Source: CATQHP01 sp965205595 (GTDB lineage Bacteria; Acidobacteriota; Terriglobia; Bryobacterales; UBA6623). From it: DNA of 64,000 nt. The DNA lies in contig CBDBHI010000080.1 in assembly GCA_965205595.1 (NCBI GenBank), positions 48,074 to 112,073 on the forward strand, in the 5' to 3' direction. The translations under genes were made by a program, and so were the position numbers. Of this stretch, positions 15,712 through 23,278 are shown piece by piece. Numbering within the stretch: the first letter of the stretch is position 1; every line of letters starts with the position of its first letter. The notes below the pieces were generated by a model. The model saw only the letters and a program-made list of their open reading frames with translations. It had not been told where the DNA came from and did not search any database.

Positions 15712-17652
15712 ATGAGACACAGAGTCAGCGCGGCCATTCTGTTTATTTCCGTGATTACCTGTGCCCAGGCGGCGCAACTTTTTCCAGGTGTCAGCCGGAC
15801 CTTGACCATCGATTCGCTGGACGAGCCAACGCTGATAACCGGGCTGACAGTCGATGCACCGCCGGGAACCGCCTGGCTTGTCATTGATCTAGCGCCAGAC
15901 AGCGCCTCGCACGACATTGACTTGTATGTCCGTTTCGCTCAGCCGGTCGAAAAGACCACCACTAGTTTCATTGCGGACCACAGCAGCACTACCGTAGGCG
16001 GTGGTTCCGAGCACATTTTTATCCGAGACAGCAGTAGCCCGCCACTGCAAACCGGCATTTATCACGTCGGCTTATTTGTCAAAACGGTCGGCGAGCCCGT
16101 GCGGGTCACGGTGCGTGCTTCAATCGACTCGAGCGCGCCGCTCAGCACTTTTCTCTCGTCGACGTTTGAAAACGGAAACGACGAGGGCTGGACGCGCAAC
16201 TTTCCGGTGTCGACGGTTCCGGGTGCCTCGCTCGGAAACTCCGAAAGCCAGCTCGGAGTCACCCAAGACGGGTTTCTGGTGCTGTTTGAGAGGGATGGGA
16301 GTGCACAGATTCCCGACTTTGTGCATCGCGATTTCGCGGTTGCCGGCCCACGATTTCTCGGCGATTTGTCGGGCCCGGCCGAGCCGCGCTTTGAATACGA
16401 CTACCGTCATGATGACGGGCCAACGCCGTTCTTCCGAACGGAAGTCAGAATTCTGGGAGCGGGCTCTGGCTACACATTCATGGGCGACGTCCCAAAAGCG
16501 GGCAATTGGGTCCACCAGATCGTTCCGCTTGAGGCCGCCGAATGGACACGTTTCTTTGGGATTGCATCGTTTGAAGAGGTTCTGAGTAGGCTGATTCGCG
16601 TCGAGGTCAGCATGGACCACGCTCCCGGCAATGAGACGGCGATGATCGACAACTTTTCATATATTGGCGAGCCTCCCGAGGTTCCCAGTGGATCACCAAG
16701 CCCGACATCTTCGACGTTTGAACACGGGCTCGATGGCTGGACGCGTAACTACCCGCATGTCGGCGTTCGCGCGGCGCGGAACGGCGAGGAGAACGCCGCC
16801 CTGGCGATTGGCCTGGGGGGCAAAGACTCAGAAAACTTCATGTTGATGGTTGACGGCGACGGCTTCGATCGCGACTACGCCTTGGCGCCGGCGAAGTTCC
16901 TAGGTGACCTTTCAAAGCTCGATCGGCCGTGGATTGAGTTTTACCATCGGCGCATCGACGGGGCGTTCCCGTTTTTCCAGATGAAGCTGCGGATGGTCGG
17001 CGCCGGTACAGCGTATGAACGCTCAGGCGCGCGTCCGCGAGAAACCTGGGAGAGGTTTCAAACCGCCCTTGATGAGGATTTTTGGCAGCGTGTCGACGGT
17101 GAGGCTAGTTTTCAAGAGGTGCTGTCGGCGGTCGAGCGATTCGAGATCAGCATGGACCTGTCCGAGGGGCCGGAGGTCACCGGACTGGATAGTTTCCAGC
17201 TGCATGAAAATTTCGTGGCGCCGAACGGACGCGCCCTGCAAATCGACCGTAACCGCATTGAAATCGAAGTGCCCGCCGGCGCCGAGCCATTCTTTTCAGA
17301 AAAGATCGAAATCAGCGCAAGCAACGGGACGATGGAGTGGGCGGCGTTTGTGACGGGCGGCGGCCCGTGGCTGGGGCTGCCGATGCTCACCGGAACAACG
17401 CCGGCGACTTTCGAGGTTCAAATCGACCCGACCGTCGTTCCGGCCGGGCTGTACGAGGCGGAGATCGAGTTTCGGCCGACTCTGTTCAGCAACCCTCGCC
17501 CGTCGGTAATGGTCTCGCTGCTGGTTGGCGAGGATCCGCGCGTCCCTAGGCTCAGCCAAGGCGGGGTGATCCATGCCGCCGAGTCGCGGTATCCGCCGGC
17601 GCACTGGCCAGCGCTTTTGGGCGGCATCTTGCTGCCGAGGACCAGGCGTTAG
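15712..17652 (+). CDS. Large secreted Solibacter-type protein, N-terminal part (gene frameshifted)
   Basis: The first 646 codons of a gene broken by a one-base frameshift near 17583. Layout: signal peptide (MRHRVSAAILFISVITCAQA); a PPC-like beta domain (~residues 25-140); two tandem ~165-residue repeats resembling laminin-B domains (STFENGNDEGWTRNFP and STFEHGLDGWTRNYP, each with FLGDLS and GAG motifs and ending in ENxSY/LDSFQL-type strands); then a BACON-like segment. Just before the break comes LSQGGVIHAAES, the usual entry to the TIGR03437 Solibacter C-terminal domain, which continues in another frame. The last ~20 codons here are out-of-frame. The product is predicted secreted or surface-bound; function unknown. 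Confidence 0.75.
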   Translation: MRHRVSAAILFISVITCAQAAQLFPGVSRTLTIDSLDEPTLITGLTVDAPPGTAWLVIDLAPDSASHDIDLYVRFAQPVEKTTTSFIADHSSTTVGGGSEHIFIRDSSSPPLQTGIYHVGLFVKTVGEPVRVTVRASIDSSAPLSTFLSSTFENGNDEGWTRNFPVSTVPGASLGNSESQLGVTQDGFLVLFERDGSAQIPDFVHRDFAVAGPRFLGDLSGPAEPRFEYDYRHDDGPTPFFRTEVRILGAGSGYTFMGDVPKAGNWVHQIVPLEAAEWTRFFGIASFEEVLSRLIRVEVSMDHAPGNETAMIDNFSYIGEPPEVPSGSPSPTSSTFEHGLDGWTRNYPHVGVRAARNGEENAALAIGLGGKDSENFMLMVDGDGFDRDYALAPAKFLGDLSKLDRPWIEFYHRRIDGAFPFFQMKLRMVGAGTAYERSGARPRETWERFQTALDEDFWQRVDGEASFQEVLSAVERFEISMDLSEGPEVTGLDSFQLHENFVAPNGRALQIDRNRIEIEVPAGAEPFFSEKIEISASNGTMEWAAFVTGGGPWLGLPMLTGTTPATFEVQIDPTVVPAGLYEAEIEFRPTLFSNPRPSVMVSLLVGEDPRVPRLSQGGVIHAAESRYPPAHWPALLGGILLPRTRR

Positions 17653-18278
17653 AGTTCGACTCGGAAACCGGACGGTTGCCCATCGCTGCGCAGGGTCTGG
17701 AGATGCGGGTCTACGGCGACGCTCCGCCGGCAGCGGGGCGCATCGCGCAGACAGGCTTCGTCGCTGCGCCGCTGCTATTCGTCGGGCAGAACCAGGTGAA
17801 TTTCCAGATGCCGTTCGACGTCGAGGGCATGTCGGCGGTTTGGATTGCCGCGGCGCGCGACGGAATTGAAAGTGACCACGAGATGGTGTCACTTGCACCC
17901 GCAGCGCCGGGCATTTTCGTGGGCGGGAATGGATTGGCGGCTGTAATCAATGACGACGGTGCATTGAACAGTGCGGCATCTCCGGCGGCTGTTGGAAGCA
18001 TCGTGACGGTGTTTTTTTCCGGACTAGGCCCAGTCCAGCCACGAATTCCTAGCGGAGCGCCCACGCCCTTCACGCCGCTGCATCTACCGAGAAGTTCGTT
18101 CTCGGCGCAAGTCGCCGGGCAAAACGCCTCAGTTGTTGGGGTGGCGATGACGCCTGGATTCGTCGGGTTGGCCCAGATGTCTCTGGTCGTTCCGGAAGGC
18201 CTAGTCGCGGGCAAGGTTAGCCTGCAAGTCACCGTTGCCGGCCGGGCGTCAAACGGTATTTTGATCGAGGTGAGGTAA
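17583..18278 (+). CDS. Solibacter-type C-terminal domain (TIGR03437-like), second part of frameshifted gene
   Basis: The continuation of the preceding gene in the -1 frame. From 17583 the frame reads VAVSAGALASAFGRHLAAED, the expected sequel to GGVIHAAE. It then has FVGQNQVNFQMPFDVEG, APGIFVGGNGLAAVINDDG and VGSIVTVFFSGLGPVQP, the hallmark motifs of the Solibacter uncharacterised C-terminal domain. Adding one base near 17583 would join both parts into a single ~855-residue protein. If translated separately, the first start codon would be TTG 17676 (200 residues), but it has no signal peptide or good ribosome site. No slippery heptamer is seen, so a mutation or sequence error is more likely than programmed frameshifting. 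Confidence 0.75.
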   Translation, partial: VAVSAGALASAFGRHLAAEDQALEFDSETGRLPIAAQGLEMRVYGDAPPAAGRIAQTGFVAAPLLFVGQNQVNFQMPFDVEGMSAVWIAAARDGIESDHEMVSLAPAAPGIFVGGNGLAAVINDDGALNSAASPAAVGSIVTVFFSGLGPVQPRIPSGAPTPFTPLHLPRSSFSAQVAGQNASVVGVAMTPGFVGLAQMSLVVPEGLVAGKVSLQVTVAGRASNGILIEVR

Positions 18279-18293
18279 CAGGCCCTGGTACTA

Positions 18294-19307
18294 CTACGCG
18301 TCTACGGCGAAGCCGTGCATCTTGCGATAGAGCGGGCCATCGTAGCGCTGCGTTGACTTGAAGTGCTCGTGGCGACCGTCGCCTGCTTCGGGCTCGGCTA
18401 GCGCCATGATTTTCTTGCGGGCAGCTTCGTCAAGTGGCTTGAAGTCACGCGCAATTTCTACGTCGGACATCAGTTGGTCCATCTTGAGGTAGCCGCGAAC
18501 CAGTGAGGAAATAGGTAGGCTTAGCGCCCAGCGGACACACATTTCCGCGGTTACTTTCGTGGTCGACGGGATCTCGGCTACGCGTGGGCCACCACCCAGG
18601 GACTTCATGCCGAGCACGCCGACGTCTTTTGCATTGCAAATCGGCACGACCTGGCGCTGGAATGAGCGGTAGAAGTGGTCCATCGGATTGATGGGCATCT
18701 GCGCCGTCGCCCAGTCGTAGCCTTTGTTGAGCATCTTGGTGTGGATGCGGGGGTGCTTGTGGCCGGTGAAACCGATGTAGCGGACCTTGCCCGCTTTCTG
18801 CGCTTCGAGCGCGAACTTCAGGCCGCCTTTTTCAAAGACCCAGTCGGGGTCGTTGTCGTAGTTGGTCTCGTGGAACTGCCAGAGGTCGAGGTGGTCTGTC
18901 TGCAAGCGGCGCAGGCTAGTATCCAGGCATTCCTGGGCGAATTTGTAGTCGCGACCGGAGTTTTTGGTCATCAAGAAGACTTTGTCGCGCTTGCCTTTTA
19001 GCGCGCGGCCCATGAATTCCTCGGCGTAACCGTCTAGGTAGACGTAGGCGTTGTCCCAAAAAAAGAGTCCGTTGTCGAGCGCCGCGTGCGCCAGCTTGAG
19101 GCCGGCTTTTTCGCCGTCGTCCTGGGCGGCACGGCCGAGATGCGCTCCACCGACGCAAAGGATCGGCACCTGCTCGTTGGTACGGCCTAGGCGACGTGTC
19201 GGGATACCATTGCCGGAGTTTTTCTGGGCAATCGCCTGGCTGGTTAGAGCGGACATTGCGGTTGCTCCGATCGATGCTTTAACGAAGTCTCGGCGTGATT
19301 CGGACAT
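18294..19307 (-). CDS. Tat-exported aldo/keto reductase
   Basis: A 337-residue aldo/keto reductase-fold protein with a twin-arginine signal (MSESRRDFVKASIGATAMSA). The core has IPTRRLGRTNEQVPILCVGG, the DNAYVYLDGYAEEFMGRAL segment with the catalytic Asp/Tyr pair, the Lys strand DKVFLMTKN, and QTDHLDLWQFHE near the catalytic His. Family members reduce carbonyls with NADPH, but Tat export of the folded protein suggests a periplasmic role. This type of Tat-exported AKR is common in Acidobacteria and Planctomycetes; the substrate is unknown. It is divergent from crcB with only ~55 bp between them. Confidence 0.88.
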   Translation of the reverse strand: MSESRRDFVKASIGATAMSALTSQAIAQKNSGNGIPTRRLGRTNEQVPILCVGGAHLGRAAQDDGEKAGLKLAHAALDNGLFFWDNAYVYLDGYAEEFMGRALKGKRDKVFLMTKNSGRDYKFAQECLDTSLRRLQTDHLDLWQFHETNYDNDPDWVFEKGGLKFALEAQKAGKVRYIGFTGHKHPRIHTKMLNKGYDWATAQMPINPMDHFYRSFQRQVVPICNAKDVGVLGMKSLGGGPRVAEIPSTTKVTAEMCVRWALSLPISSLVRGYLKMDQLMSDVEIARDFKPLDEAARKKIMALAEPEAGDGRHEHFKSTQRYDGPLYRKMHGFAVDA

Positions 19308-19362
19308 GCTGGTAACAGTATACCGAGCTAGTTTTTTGGGGTGTTAGCGGGTTCTTGCTAGC

Positions 19363-19755
19363 ATTCCACTCACGACTGTTCTCGCGGTTGCGGTTGGCGG
19401 CGCATTTGGCGCGGTCGCTCGCTACGGGGTTTCCGTTTTGATGATGCAGCATGTTGGCGGGGGGTTCCCCTGGGGCACACTCGCGGCAAATTTGGTTGGA
19501 TGCTTTTTGTTGGGGCTGCTAGACGGATTCGTGGTCTCGGGCCAACTGGTGTCGGCCGAGGCTCGTCTGCTGTTAGGCACTGGTTTTCTTGGGGCGTTCA
19601 CTACGTTTTCGACGTTTAGCGTCGAGACGATTCGGGCGTTAGAAGTCGGCCAGTGGCTCGTCGCGGGCAGTTACCTAGTAGTGAGCTTGATTGGAGGCCT
19701 CGCGCTCGCCGCCCTTGGAGCGACATTGGCCACCAAAGTAGCGATGGGAGGTTAA
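19363..19755 (+). CDS. crcB: Fluoride channel CrcB/Fluc, with atypical start
   Basis: A small four-span membrane protein that exports fluoride. Conserved pieces: GGAFGAVARYGVS at the N-terminus, GTLAANLVGCFLLGLLDG, LLGTGFLGAFTTFSTFSVE and a final hydrophobic span. The conserved GGAFGAVARY segment lies upstream of the first TTG/ATG codons (19438-19444), so the true start must be further up. The only position giving a normal N-terminus (IPLTTVLAVAVGGAFG) is an ATT codon at 19363; an in-frame stop lies at 19345. Either ATT is used or a start G was misread or mutated. The nitrilase gene follows 4 bp after the stop. No fluoride riboswitch is seen. Confidence 0.8.
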   Translation: MPLTTVLAVAVGGAFGAVARYGVSVLMMQHVGGGFPWGTLAANLVGCFLLGLLDGFVVSGQLVSAEARLLLGTGFLGAFTTFSTFSVETIRALEVGQWLVAGSYLVVSLIGGLALAALGATLATKVAMGG

Positions 19756-19759
19756 TGAG

Positions 19760-20701
19760 ATGAGCACGGTTCGCGCGGCCGTTGTACAGATCGCGTCCTG
19801 CGTTTTTGACCGCGATGCGACGCTCCGCAAGATAGACAAATGGGCAGCTAAGGCGGCCGCCGAGGGGGCGCAGCTTGTGGTGTTTCCCGAAGCGCTGCTG
19901 TCGGGTTACCCGAAGGGGCTAAGCTTTGGCGCGGTTATGGGCAGCAGGACGGCGGAAGGACGAGAGGATTTCCGGCGCTACTTCGACAGCGCGATTGATG
20001 TGCCGGGCGAGGCTAGCGCCGAGCTGCAGCGCATTGCTGCCGAGTATCACCTCTACATGGTGGTCGGTGTCATCGAGCGCGATGGCGGGACGCTGTATTG
20101 CACATTGCTCTATCTCGCGCCGGACGGCGCTCTGCTCGGCAAGCACCGCAAACTCATGCCGACCGCCCAAGAGCGCGTCGTTTGGGGCTTCGGCGATGGA
20201 TCAACCATGCCGGTTTTCGATACCGCGATCGGCAAGTTGGGTGGCGTAATTTGCTGGGAAAACTACATGCCGCTGCTGCGAGCGCATATGTTCTCGCAGG
20301 GTGTTGAGCTCTACTGCGCTCCGACGGCTGATGATCGCGACACATGGCTCGCAAGTATGCAGCATGTCGCGCTTGAGGGGCGCTGTTTTGTTTTATCCGC
20401 ATGCCAGTACCTGACCCGGGGCGATTGCCCGGCGGATTACTCAGCGCCGGGCGCGGACGAAGTTTTGATGCGCGGCGGCAGCTCGATCGTCAGCCCGTTT
20501 GGGAAAGTGTTGGCCGGGCCTGTGTTTGACGATGAGGCGCTGCTTGTCGCTGACCTCGACATGGATGAGATCACGCGGGGCAAGTACGACTTCGACGTGA
20601 GCGGCCACTACTCGAGGCCGGATGTGTTCCGGCTAGAGGTCGATTTACGAGAGAAAAAATCCGTCGTTGGCAGCGGAGACTGTGGAGACGAAGGTTCGTA
20701 A
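19760..20701 (+). CDS. Nitrilase/carbon-nitrogen hydrolase
   Basis: A 313-residue cytoplasmic hydrolase of the nitrilase superfamily. The catalytic triad is visible: Glu44 in VVFPEALLSGYPKG, Lys131 in GKHRKLMPT and Cys165 in GVICWENYMPLLRAHM. The CWENYMPLLR form is that of true aliphatic or aromatic nitrilases (branch 1), so hydrolysis of a nitrile to acid and ammonia is likely. The family often uses cyanide- or plant-derived nitriles; the actual substrate is unknown. GGAGG in the 3' end of crcB gives its ribosome site, and the 4-bp spacing indicates one operon with crcB. Confidence 0.9.
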   Translation: MSTVRAAVVQIASCVFDRDATLRKIDKWAAKAAAEGAQLVVFPEALLSGYPKGLSFGAVMGSRTAEGREDFRRYFDSAIDVPGEASAELQRIAAEYHLYMVVGVIERDGGTLYCTLLYLAPDGALLGKHRKLMPTAQERVVWGFGDGSTMPVFDTAIGKLGGVICWENYMPLLRAHMFSQGVELYCAPTADDRDTWLASMQHVALEGRCFVLSACQYLTRGDCPADYSAPGADEVLMRGGSSIVSPFGKVLAGPVFDDEALLVADLDMDEITRGKYDFDVSGHYSRPDVFRLEVDLREKKSVVGSGDCGDEGS

Positions 20702-20729
20702 TTCCATGTGACAGTCCCGGCCTGTGAGG

Positions 20730-22658
20730 TCATCTTGGCCACGAATCGAGAACTTTAATAACGGCTTCATGGCCCATCTTTTTCGCCCATGCTTGGGGTG
20801 TTGCCCAGGCCTCCGCATCAGGTTCCGTGGCGGAAGCCCCTCGGCTCAGCAGTAGCTTCGCCATTTCGGCGCGTCCCCATCGGCAGGCCCAACCAAGGGG
20901 GGTACTCTTCAGTAGGTCATCACGGCAGTCAAGCCTCGCGCCCGCGTCGAGGGCAGCCTTGGCGAATGCTGTGGCTTCGTCCTCGGTCACGTAATCTCGA
21001 TAGGCAGCGATTTCGTGCAGAACAGAACTGCCAAACTTGCTTCGAAGATTGACGTCGGCGCGCTCCAATACCATTTGGAAACAGGTGAGGTAGGTAGCTC
21101 GGTCTAAATCCGAGTGCGCCCAGGGTCCGTGCATGTGATTCCAGAAGTAGATCGGCTGCGTGAGGATGCGGTACCAACGAGCATCGTCACGCGGCCGGTC
21201 CGTACGGTCGAGCGTCATCCGGACAATCTCGGCGCCGCCGCCACACGCGCTGCCCCACAACAGTTCTTCTACTAGCTCGGCCTTCGAGTTCTTTTCGCGA
21301 GGCAGCTTCCCGTGATCGGCGTCTTCGAGCATCCTCCTCGCTATATCGGTTTCCCGGTAGTGTGCGACCGTCGCAGGTTCAATTTCTCCGCCATAGCGCT
21401 TTAGTAGACTCACCATCTTTGTGTCGCGCTGGCTGTAGGCGCTATAGACTGGGGTGCCGCTGGCATAGACTTTCCCATTCGGGTCGGCGCCACGTTTAAG
21501 TAGGAGCTCGGCCATCTCGTACTTGCCCGTTCCGGCGGCATGCCAGAGCGGCATGCCCCAGCTCTGAACAGAGCCCTCCAACTCCTCAAGCGCCATGCGC
21601 TCGTCCGGTTCGAGGCCGAGGTCGAGCAGGAGCGTGAGCATGTCGAACCGGTCGTGCTGAACCGCGATTCGGAGCAATCCACCCCAGTGCTCGATTGGGT
21701 TCACTAGCAAACCCTCTGCGTTGAGCCGCCGAATGTGGTCGGCGGCTGCGAGTGCGACGGCGGCCCGGACGGTTAGCATGGCTCCTCCCGCGCGTAGAAG
21801 TTCGGCGACTGCTAGGAACTCGTCGACTGTCACGGGACCGTGCCAGCCACCACCGACCGCGTTGTCTAGCGGCGTGCGACCGTTGGGATCCGGCCAACCG
21901 GGGTTGGCCTTACGATCGAGCAGCAACTGAACGATTGCTAGATTGCGAGTCGCGGCGGCGACATGCAGTGGCGTCCGGCCCCGTCGATTCGGTGTGTTGA
22001 TCAGCGCCGGCTCACCGTCGATTTTTTCGATTACGGCCGTTTTGTCGCCGCTTATGATTGCTCGCGAGAGCTGATCGGAGTTCGCGGTCGTGGAGCCCGC
22101 GGCGGATTTCTCTTCGACGCGACGCTGTTCCGCGTGTTCGATGATCGCGACGATATTGTCGTAACCTCGCTCACGGGCGATCGTCATCGCCGTTGTCGCG
22201 CCTCGGCGTGGATGGATGCCTTTGTTCGCGTCCGCGCCGTGCTGCATCAGGAGCCGTACCATCTCGGGAGCGCGCGCCATCACGGCGTAGTGGATCGGGC
22301 GATGCTCGTTGGTCTCGGACATGTCCATATTGACGAGTTCGGGCCTGGCGCGAATCATCGACTCGACGGCCTTTAGATCGCCCGCGCGGACGGCGTCGGC
22401 GAGGCGTTCGACCGTAACTCCATCGATGAAGGCCTTTAACTTCGGCCAACTATCGAAACCATAGGACCGCGCGAGAACGAGTTGGGCGTTGTGAAGTGCG
22501 AACGTCTGGGGATCGGCGCCTTGGTAACGCCTCGAAACCTCGGCAACGGCGTCCGGATTGCCGGAACGATACTCCTGCAATAATTCCTTCGCCTGACGTT
22601 TGAGCTGATCGAGGTCAGGCTTCGCCGGAAGGGTGCGTGTGGGCAGGGGCTTGCTCAT
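20730..22658 (-). CDS. Ankyrin-repeat protein
   Basis: A 642-residue protein from ATG 22658, preceded by AAGGAG; the longer in-frame start at 22727 is rejected for lack of a ribosome site. The N-terminal ~80 residues (LPAKPDLDQLKRQAKELL and LARSYGFDSWPKLKAFIDG) form a small helical module that often precedes ankyrin repeats in Acidobacteria. After it come numerous ankyrin repeats, for example RPIHYAVMARAPEMVRLLMQ, GRTPLHVAAATRNLAIVQLL and STPLGWACRWGRAEMAKLLL. There is no signal peptide or membrane span, so it is probably a cytoplasmic protein-binding scaffold; partners are unknown. It is convergent with the nitrilase gene. Confidence 0.88.
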   Translation of the reverse strand: MSKPLPTRTLPAKPDLDQLKRQAKELLQEYRSGNPDAVAEVSRRYQGADPQTFALHNAQLVLARSYGFDSWPKLKAFIDGVTVERLADAVRAGDLKAVESMIRARPELVNMDMSETNEHRPIHYAVMARAPEMVRLLMQHGADANKGIHPRRGATTAMTIARERGYDNIVAIIEHAEQRRVEEKSAAGSTTANSDQLSRAIISGDKTAVIEKIDGEPALINTPNRRGRTPLHVAAATRNLAIVQLLLDRKANPGWPDPNGRTPLDNAVGGGWHGPVTVDEFLAVAELLRAGGAMLTVRAAVALAAADHIRRLNAEGLLVNPIEHWGGLLRIAVQHDRFDMLTLLLDLGLEPDERMALEELEGSVQSWGMPLWHAAGTGKYEMAELLLKRGADPNGKVYASGTPVYSAYSQRDTKMVSLLKRYGGEIEPATVAHYRETDIARRMLEDADHGKLPREKNSKAELVEELLWGSACGGGAEIVRMTLDRTDRPRDDARWYRILTQPIYFWNHMHGPWAHSDLDRATYLTCFQMVLERADVNLRSKFGSSVLHEIAAYRDYVTEDEATAFAKAALDAGARLDCRDDLLKSTPLGWACRWGRAEMAKLLLSRGASATEPDAEAWATPQAWAKKMGHEAVIKVLDSWPR

Positions 22659-23278
22659 GATGAGACTCCTTCTTTGCCGCACTTGTGGCGCTGGCACGTA
22701 AGCCCGGTGTCCGCGCTCTCGGGCCAAAAAGAGTTCATCAAACGGATGTGCTGCAAGAACTCAACTCAGGCGGACTCAGTCCTTCCCGCGGACACGGTGG
22801 CGACCCGAAACGCCACGTTTACTATAGAGGCAGCAAAACCAATGAGTAAACGGCTGGCGACGACATTTCGAGATCGCGGCTCAACCCGGCAGACTAGAAA
22901 GACTCGGGAAGACCGCATATAGCGGTTCGCGACGAATGTAGCGGGGGAGAGCGCGACCTGCCCCCGGGCGTGTCAAGATAAGCGTTTCGGGCCACAGGGC
23001 GCGGTCGCCAATCTGCAAGCCTCGCTAGGGACGCGCATTCATCGTTCCAAGAATACACAGATTTTCCGTCTTCAGGGGCCGATCGCCGCTGGCTGTTACC
23101 CCACTGCGCCTTGAAGTCGCCGCGTAGGGTTAATTGTCGACTCTCAAGCTGTACGGTTGGTACCTGAATTGCTCCGTAGGCTGGCCCGATACGTCGAAGA
23201 ATCTCGCATTAATTTACTAGGAAAGGTGAGCGGGCTAGCTTGCCTCGACGATGCCAAATTGAGTGAGGTGGTTCCGAA
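22659..23278. other. 620-bp intergenic region upstream of the patatin fusion
   Basis: Non-coding space between the divergent ankyrin and patatin-fusion genes. No ORF with recognisable protein motifs, no RNA gene and no repeat was seen on either strand. Only a poor promoter match is present on the plus strand. Ending the region is AAGGTGAGCG, which lies too far from ATG 23279 to be its SD; a GAGGTGG at ~23265-23272 is the likely ribosome site. Confidence 0.4.

Noticed and set aside
17575..17600. Programmed -1 frameshift in the Solibacter-type gene
   Set aside because: No X-XXY-YYZ slippery site or downstream hairpin is evident; mutation or sequencing error is simpler.
19308..19362. Fluoride riboswitch in front of crcB
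   Set aside because: The leader is only ~55 bp and lacks the conserved crcB-motif sequence blocks.
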